Shown: positions 46,296 to 56,490 of the stretch, piece by piece | How positions within the stretch are numbered: position 1 is the first letter of the stretch | Layout of the letters: the number at the start of each line of letters is the position of its first letter | Source of the DNA: Gnetum montanum | Lineage: Eukaryota; Streptophyta; Gnetopsida; Gnetales; Gnetaceae | NCBI GenBank assembly: GCA_015680685.1 | Contig: MNCI01017969.1 | Span: 400,322 to 464,321 of the forward strand | Length of the DNA: 64,000 bases | Direction: 5' to 3' | Position numbers and translations under genes: made by a program | Notes under the pieces: model-generated | Told to the model about the DNA's origin: nothing | Seen by the model: the letters and a program-made list of their open reading frames with translations, nothing else | Databases searched by the model: none

Positions 46296-47350
46296 CTACC
46301 TATTGCCTTCCTCTTGTGTATATGTGACTCTATGAAGGTTGTTGAAATTGTTGTTTATCTTATCTTCATCTTTGTCATGTTTATCTTCTAGCTGCATTAA
46401 CTCTTCATCATCATTGGAATCTTCACTGTTGCAATGTAAATCTAGAATTTTCACCTTTTCTTGTTCTATAAACTGCACATCATAGCTTTCTACAATCTTT
46501 TGTGTGATCAGATTAAAACATCTATATGCTTTACTTGTAACTAAATAACCCATGAAGATATATTCAACAAACTTTTCATCCCATTTATTACTTCTTGGCC
46601 TTACATTTTTTTACTAAACACTTACAACCAAAAACTCTTAAATAAGAAAGATTAAGTATTTTTTCATACCATTTTTCATATGGAGTACAATCCAATAGAT
46701 GCTTGGTTACCATTCTATTTTGAAGATGATTTTTTGTGCCAAGTGCCTTTGTCCAAAATTGCTTTTCTAAGCCTACATCATGAAGCATGGTTCATGCCAT
46801 ATCTATCAATGTTCTATTCTTCTATTTAGCAACACCATTTTTTAAAGAAGTGTAGGTAGTGGTTATTTGATGATGAATGCCTTATTTTTGCAAATACTCT
46901 TGACAATAGTTAGCCATGTACTCTCTTGCTCGATTTGTGTGAAGAATCTTTATTTTTGCTTGTATTTTTTTCTACTTGGACCTGAAGTTTCTTAAAATAT
47001 TCTAAAGCCTAATATTTTTGTTTAAGAAAATATACATGAAAATATCTTGAGTAATCATCAATAAAGATAATAAAATCTATACTTTCATTTAAACTTTCAG
47101 TTTGCATGGGTCCACATATATCTAAATGCACTAATGATGAAATAGAAGTATTTCTTCTTTTAGCTATAGAAAAGGATATTCTAGTTTACTTTCCTTTTAT
47201 ACAAAATTCTCATTTATTCAATTTATCAAGTGAAAATTATGGCAAGCCTTTTACCATGTTTTTCTATAAGAGCATCTTCATATATGTTGGTGAAGCATGT
47301 CCAAGCCTTTCATGCCATAGCCAAAACTCATCCTGTGAACCTAAAATCAA
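46296..47350 (-). pseudogene. Integrase of copia element H
   Basis: In reading order: LHTNRAREYM (a catalytic Asp now Asn), KNGVAKQKNRTLIDMA (a catalytic Glu now Lys), MLHDVGLEKQFWTKALGT, LRVFGCKCLV, then GYLVTSKAYRCFN and SYDVQFIEQE. The last part is an acidic linker (EDSNDDEELM) before RT. Both active-site losses fit G-to-A change. Confidence 0.83.
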
Positions 47351-48079
47351 TTCTCTAGTAAAAGAAATATTGGACATTATTATGATTTTTTGGAATTTCC
47401 AATATTGCATCTTCCTTTATTAAAATGCATTTTTCATTTTTGAAACTATTTTCCTCAAGTTGACCAACATTGAGCAAGTTATGTTTTAATTCTGGAACAT
47501 AAACTACACCATTTATATTTATATCACCATCATTATGATTTTTCATAATCAAATTTCCTATTCCTATCACACTACCTTCTTTACCACCTCCAAATCCAAC
47601 TTGTACATTATCAAAATGTTTAATTGTATGAAACAACCACTATATATATACCAATTTTCATATCAACATAAAATAATGCTTTATAAAATTCATTATTGAT
47701 TACTTTTGTGATAGCAACCCATGCATTTGTTTCTTCTTCTTTTTTTCATTTTTCTTTTTTGGTTCCTCTTTGTATTGATTTTTTGCAATGTTTCCATGAT
47801 AATTTTGATTGCAATATGGATAATTTATTTGCAAGTAACCTACTTCTCCACAAGATTAGCATCCACAAGTCTCTCTTTTGAAGATTTGTCCTCTTCCTCT
47901 TCCATGGTAGCCAAATCCTTAATATCTATAGATTGTTGACTGATCATTTCTCTCATTAAATGATCTTCTTACTTGACCATTGCTTTATGCCTTAGTTAAA
48001 CTTCTCAAAATTTTCAAAGCAACTTCTTTATCTTCTAATTTATTAGATTGTACTTCCAATGCATTTACCAAATCTTGTA
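47351..48079 (-). pseudogene. Protease-side and gag end of copia element H
   Basis: The stretch 47636-47355 reads VIGIGNLIM, DININGVVYVPELKHNLLNV and GQLEENSF, the segment between protease and integrase in copia elements. Upstream, near 47860-47800, a degenerate knuckle C*SCGEVGYLQINYPYC marks the end of gag. The frame is cut at 48079 by element I. Confidence 0.75.
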
Positions 48080-48173
48080 TGTAGATCAAGCACTTAGAAT
48101 AGGGGTTGTATAAGTTCCCTAATTAAAATTTCACTTGCCACACTAACACACCAAATTTTATGTGGTTCTCGAA
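48080..48173 (-). repeat. 3' LTR of element I, left piece
   Basis: TATAAGTTCCCTAATTAAAA near 48109 matches 60422 in the other LTR. The piece is cut by element C after TCGAA (48169-48173) and continues at 55104. Confidence 0.75.
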
Positions 48174-48998
48174 TGATGGGACGCAATATCACATGGGCCA
48201 TGATATTATGTACGTGATATCACATCTGCCCCTATGATATCGCGTATGCGATATCGTAGCCCGTTGCTTTGTCTATAAATAAAAGGCGGCTTTCCCTTGT
48301 AAGATCATCTAGATCTAGACCCTTAGCTAAACTCTGGTAGTTTTACCATTCCAAAGATAGAATAATTTCCATGTGCCCACAGTAGGAGCCTCAAAATATT
48401 CCAAAGTGAATGGATCTTTATTCGAGAAAATTGTACTTGAGCACACATTTATGTACAAAAATAAAGATGAACTTTTTGATAAACCTTGCAGTGTATAGAC
48501 TAAGCTAATTAGGATTTAATTAATGTTAAATTCTTAAATGCTTTCTTAGATAATTAATCTCTCTCAACCCTCAACTCCTAGTTAAGTGCATTCAGTACGA
48601 CCGCTTCGAGCACGTGTGCTACGCTTGCTAACCTAGTAACGAATAACATTTGGTAATCCTAGTAGCACTGCACTGGTTCAGGGTGTGTACGACAAGTGGG
48701 AATGGATACTAATGCTAGGATGATTAAAGCTTAGTTAGTGAAAGTTAGTTACTTAGTCTCTTCACCCTTTCCTCTCTTATCATAGGTGATAAAAAGATAA
48801 ACGTCATAAAAATCATATACCTCAGACTTACTTAACCATACAATCGTGACAATATAAGTAAGTCTGGGAAGACAACGATTGATTAACCTTAAGTGTTCCA
48901 TAAGCCACGTAAGCACTTAGTCCTTGGAGTTTGACCAGATCATGCGTGTAACGCTTGTATTCGTATGGTTGAGTGTAGGGGTACCTCGCCACTCATCA
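48174..48998 (+). repeat. 5' LTR of element C
   Basis: It starts TGATGGGACGCAATATC. The GATATC-type array is at 48183-48262 and the TATA box CTATAAATA at 48273-48281. CGCTTCGAGCACGTGTGC at 48602-48619 contains a CACGTG G-box. It ends CACTCATCA. Confidence 0.88.
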
Positions 48999-48999
48999 T

Positions 49000-49017
49000 T
49001 GGCACCGTTGCCAGGGA
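49000..49017 (+). other. Primer binding site of element C
   Basis: TGGCACCGTTGCCAGGGA, only two G-to-A differences from the tRNA-Asp-type site, the best preserved copy in the window. Confidence 0.85.
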
Positions 49018-49144
49018 CTTAGTTGTTTGTGTGCTACATAGAACATAGGATATCATTCACATCATTGGGAAGCTTAAATGAACCCCTTAGGGTTGATCAT
49101 ATGAAAAATAACATAACAGAAATAGCACACCGAATAAGACAAAC

Positions 49145-51380
49145 ATGTCTTCTTCTTCGAACAAAAGCACTTCACAACCTAGGACCAACACTAGAGACAG
49201 TCGGCAACACAACACACATAACCAGAATTTTCCAGTGCCTCAACAATTCAGTGTCGTATATATTCATCATGATTAATATATACCCAACTTTACCTTTGTC
49301 TTACATCAAGATGAACAACTGCTTTGGAGAGACTTGGAGGGTAACATAGTGCTACCTCCAGATGGAGTAGCCCCCAACATGCTCCTTCGTGCCCTTGCAC
49401 GAATAGACATGTCACAATTATACGCTAAGTACGTTGCATGTGATTACAATGCAAGGGACTAGCATCCCACTGAAGTGTAACGTTAATAGCACTTGCAAAA
49501 GGAGAGATACCACACATCGTTGAAGGGCAAAGATCCCCGTAATGCTTCATCCATCTTAAAAAAAATTGAGGGTGGTGAACCTGTTTTCATAGGTTCTCCA
49601 CAAAATGATGTTCCCCCTCCTAACGATGGTTAGGAGGTGGTGTATCAGAATCTACACTCCATGATTCACAATCTTGGTTCTGATCCCCATGAACACCAAG
49701 TGTTTAATGAGGGAACACAAACACATGACAAGGATGAGCATTCTGATCATCATCACTATCAGAGCAGGGACCACAGAAGAGAAGGTAGGGAGCATTGTTA
49801 TGGTGATGGTTCTCCTTCTTCTTCACCTTCATCGCAACATTCACCCTCTCCTTCAACATCAGGACGCAGTCATAAGGAGCCTAACAATGAGGATAAGGGT
49901 AAACATACTGAGAAACCTCAACGAGAGAGTTGAGAAAGAGGCCGAGGGCACTCTAGAGAATCAAGGCATGAAAGAAGGGAAAGTAGGGAACAACGTAGAC
50001 ATCATAGATGCCATGAACGAAATGACCATGAAGAACCCCTACTTGCAACCTAAAGCATGTTAGACATCACAGAGGCTGTGAGAATTCCTAAAAGGCACTA
50101 GAAAGATAGCAGGATCAAGTGATTAGACATGAACAATATCCCATGATTTGAGGGGGGATACAATGCTGATCCTTAGAACCACTTNNNNNNNNNNNNNNNN
50201 NNNNNNNNNNNNNNNNNNNNNNNNNNNNNNNNNNNNNNNNNNNNNNNNNNNNNNNNNNNNNNNNNNNNNNNNNNNNNNNNNNNNNNNNNNNNNNNNNNNN
50301 NNNNNNNNNNNNNNNNNNNNNNNNNNNNNNNNNNNNNNNNNNNNNNNNNNNNNNNNNNNNNNNNNNNNNNNNNNNNNNNNNNNNNNNNNNNNNNNNNNNN
50401 NNNNNNNNNNNNNNNNNNNNNNNNNNNNNNNNNNNNNNNNNNNNNNNNNNNNNNNNNNNNNNNNNNNNNNNNNNNNNNNNNNNNNNNNNNNNNNNNNNNN
50501 NNNNNNNNNNNNNNNNNNNNNNNNNNNNNNNNNNNNNNNNNNNNNNNNNNNNNNNNNNNNNNNNNNNNNNNNNNNNNNNNNNNNNNNNNNNNNNNNNNNN
50601 NNNNNNNNNNNNNNNNNNNNNNNNNNCCATTGCAAAAATTAACAACTGAAGTGTCAGCTAAGGTAGATTAAATGTGGGACTCCTTAGATAGTAGATTTGA
50701 AATCATTCTAAAAATCATAGAGGAGTCTAAGGAGCGAGGTAGTGACCATGATAAAAAGAAAAAGAGGGATTTGGACCATCCACATAACAAAGGTAAGGGT
50801 AAAATGATCATCATTGAGGATGTTGTGGATTCTGATATAGACAATGATGGTGGATGTGAGATATGCCAATATAACCATCCTAAGGGATGTTTCCCAATAA
50901 TCTCACATCTACAAGAGTCTGGGGTATATGCACTCAACCCAAGACTTAACAAACGGCAAGCACCCCGTCAATTACCTTATCCCCAAGGTAACCCGAGGTA
51001 GTTCCACCAATTGTTAACATATTATCTAAGTGGAACTCTACCACAACCTATCGAGCAATACTAGTAGTGGAAATACCCACATTCATGGGGGATGCCACCA
51101 CCAAGGCAAAAATACCCTTATCGGTAACCAGATCCATATGGCTACTACGTGCAGCAGCCAATCTCTCCACATGACTCTGTTGGTCATGTGACATCACCAC
51201 GTGACTACCAAGCTCAAGAGTATTACAGGACTCCTTCTCTTGGGAGAGACACATCACATGCATACTATCCTCCAAATCCATCTGCAACTCTCACACCAAT
51301 AGCTTCATTACCACCGCTCCAATAATGCAAGGGGAACTCCCCACTCAACTGCAGCAACGCAATGCTACGAGAGCTATAAA
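49145..51380 (+). pseudogene. gag of element C, with assembly gap
   Basis: The start is MSSSSNKST (ATG 49145). An open stretch at 49637-49933 is His/Asp/Ser-rich as in B. NNIP and FEGGYNAD follow near 50130, then the gap. After it come VSAKVD, a Lys-rich segment, an acidic segment and the knuckle CEICQYNHPKGCFPIISHLQ (about 50857), then YALNPRLNKRQAPRQ and a Pro-rich tail. Stops are few. Confidence 0.77.
50185..50626. other. Assembly gap, 442 N
   Basis: A run of N within gag of element C. Long open frames crossing it on either strand are artefacts. Confidence 0.99.
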
Positions 51381-52382
51381 CCTTCAACTTGCTACTGGTT
51401 CTGACAACCATACAAAGAGAAGGACTTTCTTCAAAATAAAAAGCCCAAACAAGCTCTCACAGCCACAAGCAGTTGAGCCTCCAAACGCTTCTCCATCAAA
51501 TAAGGCTTTGAAGCTCCCTTCAAACCAACAACAGAGCTCAACGCACACGATTATATTAACACATACCATTACTGACTGGATTAAGGTAGGCCACCTTCCC
51601 AGGAAATTCTCTGACCTTGGAAGTCCCTTAATTTATCTCCAAGTCACTGGGAGTAAACCATATAAAGCTCTTCTGGACTTAGGTTTCAGAATCAACTTAA
51701 TATCATAAGAGATGTATAAAGCCTAGAACCTGCTTCACTAAAGAAGAGAAATATTCACTTAGAGCTGGATAACCAGTCCATCACTGTTCCCTTGGGAATG
51801 ATGGAGGACATTGTTACCACTATGGGTGGTTGGTTATACCCAGCTGATTTCCTAGTGATACAAGTAAACAATGACAAAGGGGACTTCCCAATAATAATGG
51901 GAAGGGCATGACTAAGTACCATAAATGCACGCCTAGGAATCTGCTATCTTTCCTTGGAAATATCTAAGGAAAAAACTTTGGGGAAGATTGAGAAGAAGAA
52001 AGTTCCATGCATCACATACAGTGACACAGAGGGTGATGGCATACAGGAATGTTCAATATTGCCTACATGCAACTGGTGTGCCCTGGAAATCAACATACAA
52101 AAGTTCCTGTATGTAGCAACCACACAACAAAGAGACACCCAGTGGTTGATAGCTAATCAAAAAAGAAACTCACCAACATGCATGGAACTGACTGAGGAAA
52201 CAACTTGTGCCCATATTAAAAGCATAGATACACTGGAGCAAAAGCATCGCCAACTTCCAACCCTTAACCTAAAAACATCAATTGGGAGAAGTTGGACACT
52301 TCTAAAAAATTCAAATAAATGCTCATTATTTTGGATCTCTCCCTTTCAATTTAGTCATGGGGGAGATGGCCACCTATGCTAA
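51381..52382 (+). pseudogene. Protease of element C and pol-deletion junction
   Basis: Protease core: DWIKVGHLPRKFSDLGSPL, KALLDLGFRINLIS (D-L-G), and DFPIIMGRA. The stretch 51954-52382 is open and passes without a stop from the protease tail (KKKVPCITYSDTEGD) through LEQKHRQLPTLNLKTS into GRSWTLLKNSNKCS and the pol end FWISPFQFSHGGDGHLC. RT to integrase is thus cleanly removed while the frame is kept. In B the same junction is present. Confidence 0.8.
52354..52369 (+). other. Internal polypurine tract, element C
   Basis: GTCATGGGGGAGATGG at the last codons of pol, as in A and B. Confidence 0.5.
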
Positions 52383-53854
52383 TCATTTGAGGCCCTCAGT
52401 TCTTTTTTAATTTTTTTACACATTTTTTTTACAAATTTCTTTAACTTTTCTTATTTTTATTTTACAACATCATTTATACTCATTCACTTCTTTGTTTATT
52501 TGTGTGTTTATTTATTTTTGTTTGATTCATCACCTAATAAGTGCTTTTGATGGTGGTATGAACTATATTCCATTGGTTGCTAATGTTTGGTTTTTACCTT
52601 TAAGTTATGATGTTGATACTAAGGTATGGTTCTTTTGATATAATAGGCAATGAGTCCAATTCATCCATACATCCATAAATTTCTATGGTCTCTCTTAGCT
52701 TGGAATTGTACAATCCCCTTAGACAATAAGAACTATCAACAAATCAGTGACTGGGTATTTCTCAAACTAAGGAAGGACTCAAAGACTAAAAAGAATGTGA
52801 CTTCAAGGGGACTTGATGCACTTGTGTTAGCCATTCTTTTGGGTGCTTGGATGTTTTCTTCTTGAGTTTTCTTACCATTTTGACATTGCCGCATTATCGG
52901 GAAGCTAAGAAAATAAAAATAATAAGTCTTTGCATGGTGTGGTTCTCACACGAAAACACAAAAAAAAAGAGAGAGAAAAAAAATAGTGGGAATTCAAAGC
53001 ACATCCCTTAGATGAAATAATCCTTTGAGCTATAAGAACTAGTTATGGAACTAAAATAAACATGTTCCCTCTAACTAAGGCCCTTCTCGCTTCCCACTTT
53101 CTCCTCTTTCGTTTCGTTGGAATGGTGGTGGCTCTTTGGTGAAGGCATTCCTGTTACTTCGAGTGGATGGATTGGCCGAATGTATTAATGTGAAGTCATT
53201 GGATGTGGTTTTTTTGAGGCTGGATTTGGAATGGGATTTACTAAGTCACATTAACCATCAATACACAAGGGGTTGTACACCACCTTATTCTTGAGACTCC
53301 ATGCCATCCTCTTCTTCCATCCTTCCTTCTCCATTTGTCACCTCATTGCCAATTATATCGATAGTCCATATTTTTGTGGATGCATTGTTTTCTTTTTAGT
53401 AAAATCTTGTGGTTAAGACTTTAACTCTTGCTTCCAAATGACATTTCTAGAGCCTAAGGACTCTTTGAATGTGGGATTGTCAGGGCATTAAGGGCATGAG
53501 CCTGCTTTGGGGACGACCCACTCGCATTCCTATTTGGTGCATTTGTTAATTTCTTTCCTTTAAAAATTTCCACAATCACCAATTATTTTGTTCATTGCCA
53601 TCTTTGACATCCATTTTATTGACGTGCACGTTGTTTCATTTTCTCCATCTTTGTTATTCCTTATCTTTTTCCATTCTGTCGCTACCAAAGGTTCGCTCTC
53701 AGTCATGAGGGTCCTGGTCCAATTTTTTTGATTTTCTCCTAACCCCTACACCTCAGGTAGTCACCAGTATTATATTTCCAGATTTGCATTAGCCATATCA
53801 CAACTCAGCCAATGGACCTTACACCGAGGCAAGGTATTAACTGCATTGTGATTC
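52383..53854 (+). other. Conserved spacer of element C
   Basis: T-rich start, then the family blocks GTGACTTCAAGGGGACTTG (52797-52815), CTAACTAAGGCCCTTCTC near 53078 and GGGCATGAGCCTGCT (53492-53506). No coding pattern. Confidence 0.6.
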
Positions 53855-54080
53855 ATTTACCCTTGCTAATATCAGACTGTGTTGTGTGTGCAGATGGTAA
53901 TCATACAACAATGGATTGGATCTAGAGGGAACATTTGGTATAGATTGGTGTTGAAGTAGTTATGTAAGGAATGAGATTGATGGTGCACTTATGGACGAAC
54001 AACGAAAAGCACAATCTTGGCGTTGGCAACAACAGACTTCTTTTTTTCTCTCTCTCTTCTTTCTTCTCTCTCAGCTGCCA
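53855..54080 (+). pseudogene. Third-ORF start remnant of element C with splice-acceptor-like site
   Basis: TTGCTAATAT and GTGTGTGCAG (ending 53893) precede ATG at 53894, exactly as in B. The frame MVIIQQWIGSR is soon stopped. It ends in a stretch rich in TCTCTCTTC. Confidence 0.42.
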
Positions 54081-54264
54081 AATAAGACTGGATGTCAAAT
54101 GTGTATAGTGTTCAATCTTGTTATTATGAACACTAAATTTTTCCATGTATTGTAATGATGATCCATTCACATGTCACCCCATTCACCATTAGTATCATTC
54201 AAGTCAATAATCCCATACCTTCCCAAGATTTTGTAAGGAACTCGAGGACGAGTTTTCATTCAGT

Positions 54265-55103
54265 CATGGGGGTATGATGGGACGCAATATCGCATGGGCC
54301 ACGATATCGCGTATGCGATATCACGTCTGTGATATCATTTCGGCCCCTACGATATCACGTACGCGATATCACAGCCTGTCTTCTTGTCTATAAATAAGAG
54401 GTAACTTTTCCTTGTAAGATCATTTAGATCTAGACCCTTAGCTAAATTCTGGAAATTTTACCATTCTAGAGATAGAATAATTTCCATGTACTCATAGTAG
54501 GAGTCTCAAAGTGAATAGATCTTTATTCGAGCAAATTTTACTTGAGTACACATTTGTGTACGGAAATAAAGATGAACTTTCTAATAAACCTTGAAGTGCA
54601 TGGGCTAAGCTAATTAGGATTTAATTAATGTTAAATGCTTAAATTCTTTCTTAGATAATTAATCTCTCTCAACCCTCAACTCCTAGTTAAGTGCATTCAG
54701 TACGATCGCTTCGAGCACGTGTGCTACGCTTGGTAACCCAGTAGTGTTTAGCGTTTGGTAATCCCAGTAGCGTTGCATTGGTTTAGGGTGTGTACAGCGA
54801 GTGGGAATGGATACTGATGCTAGGACGATTAAAGCTTAGTTAGTGAAAGTTAGTTACTTAGTCTCTTCACCCTTTCCTCTCTTAGCATAGGCTATAAAAA
54901 GATAACAGTTATAAAAATCATATACCTCATACTTAATTAACCATACAACCATGACAATACAAGTAAGTCTGGGAAGACAATGATTGATTAACCTTAAGTG
55001 TTCCATAAGGTGCATAAGAACTTAGTCCTTGAAGTTTGACCAGATCATGCGTGTAACGCTCATATTCGTATGGTTGAGTGTAGGGTTACCTCGCCACTCA
55101 TCA
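54265..55103 (+). repeat. Polypurine tract and 3' LTR of element C
   Basis: Tract CATGGGGGTA at 54265-54274; LTR 54275-55103. GATATC-type array 54282-54375, TATA box 54388-54396. Ends CACTCATCA, followed by TCGAA. Confidence 0.88.
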
Positions 55104-56103
55104 TCGAACTTGGGTATGTCCACACTTGGAGGGTAGAATCTGTGGACATCTCTAAACTATGTTTTTTTTAAAAAAAATGGAGTTTAAAGGGCATCACACC
55201 CTATACAAGCTCTAAGCTCTACTTAGAAGTGTTTCATCATTGCGAAACCACTCAACCCTGCAAAGTCTCAACAAGCTCAGAATGTGGTTTCAAGGATTTA
55301 ATAACCTTAAATTGAGCTCTGCTCTAGAGTGTTTTGATGCTATAAAACCATTCAACCCTACAAGGTCCCAATAAGCTCAATATGGATGCCTTCTCATAAG
55401 AAGCACATCAACCCTAGAGGGCTACAAGAAAGAGAGAAAGGAACAAGAAAAAAATGTAACTAAATTTACAAGTCCTTGTACTTGAAGCTTAGGACAAATT
55501 ACAATCAAGTAAATGATGTTACAATGAGGAGCAAGAATAGAATTGCATAGAATAGACAATGAGGAGCTTGAATGTGAATAGTGATTTCACGATTCCAAAT
55601 ATTTTGACGTCATCTTATAGCCTTGGATTTTTTGAAAACTCCTTGAAATTCATGCAATAGCTATCAAACAGCTAGTGTAGATGTCTACTTTGAAGTTGGA
55701 ATGTCTAACTGAGATTGGCCTCAATTTAGAAGAGATTTCTCACTAGCAAATGTGGCATCTATAGTGGAACATCTATAGCGAGACATCTACTTTTGAACAT
55801 AGATGTCTACTTATTTTGATAGCCATCTCCTCAACATTAAGTTTTGACTTATAAGGCTTTCTCCTGTCAATTTTCCTTCTTGCCAATCCTTGGAGCATCT
55901 TCATTTGATTTGCAGCCTTTGTTTCTGTCCATGCTCTCATCTTACTCATGTACTCTTTGTTTCAACATCTTGTAATAGATCTTGTTTCCTTGAGTTCTTA
56001 GATGTCATTGTGGATTTTTTGTTCATGTCCTACAGAACATTATCCATACAAATATTCTATGTTCTTCATTTTCTTAAGCTTTTGACATACCAAAAGGTCA
56101 ACA
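55104..56103 (-). repeat. 3' LTR of element I, right piece
   Basis: Continues from 48173. It shares AGGGTAGAATC and GATTTAAAGGGCA-type words with 60505-60565 and ends AAAGGTCAACA. AGATGTCTAC-type words cluster at 55675-55830. Confidence 0.78.
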
Positions 56104-56118
56104 ATCTCCTCCTTTTTT
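56104..56118 (-). other. Polypurine tract of element I
   Basis: The minus strand reads AAAAAAGGAGGAGAT directly before the LTR start TGTTGACC. It fixes the orientation of element I and shows that this LTR is its 3' end. Confidence 0.8.
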
Positions 56119-56490
56119 GGTGATGTCCAAACTTAAGACAATGGGTTAGTGAACATTATGGCATAAACTCTAAATAATAAAAACACTTAAGATGTATAAG
56201 TTCCAATGGTAGCCAAAGGGTATCATTGTGGTAAAAATATGAGTGCTCAAGACAATAAGTTCAAAAAGGAATAAGAGGTTTCCACCAACTATCCAAGGGC
56301 CAACTTGTCTCTATAACATAGTAGAAAAATCCATATATAAAGGGCATAGAGTTCACAAACATCTATCCATACATAAGCATAAATAAAAGCCATAACATAC
56401 TGTCAGTATATAAATGTATATTATCCATAAAATTCCAAAAATTCTCCTCCTTTTTGGACATCACCCAAAAGGAGGGACCACCCAAGGACT

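Larger units (their letters stand above)
48174..55103 (+). mobile_element. Element C: non-autonomous gag-protease gypsy element
   Basis: Full-length copy bounded by TGATGGGACGC and CTCATCA, flanked by TCGAA (48169-48173 and 55104-55108). The internal order equals that of B: primer site, gag, protease, last codons of pol, spacer, third-ORF start, polypurine tract. The deletion junction is the same as in B, so the two descend from one deleted ancestor. LTRs are about as diverged as those of B (about 22 differences in about 250 bases counted by hand). Confidence 0.9.

Noticed and set aside
50115-50645. Long open frames on both strands across a run of N
   Set aside because: They consist almost only of unknown residues from the 442-base assembly gap.
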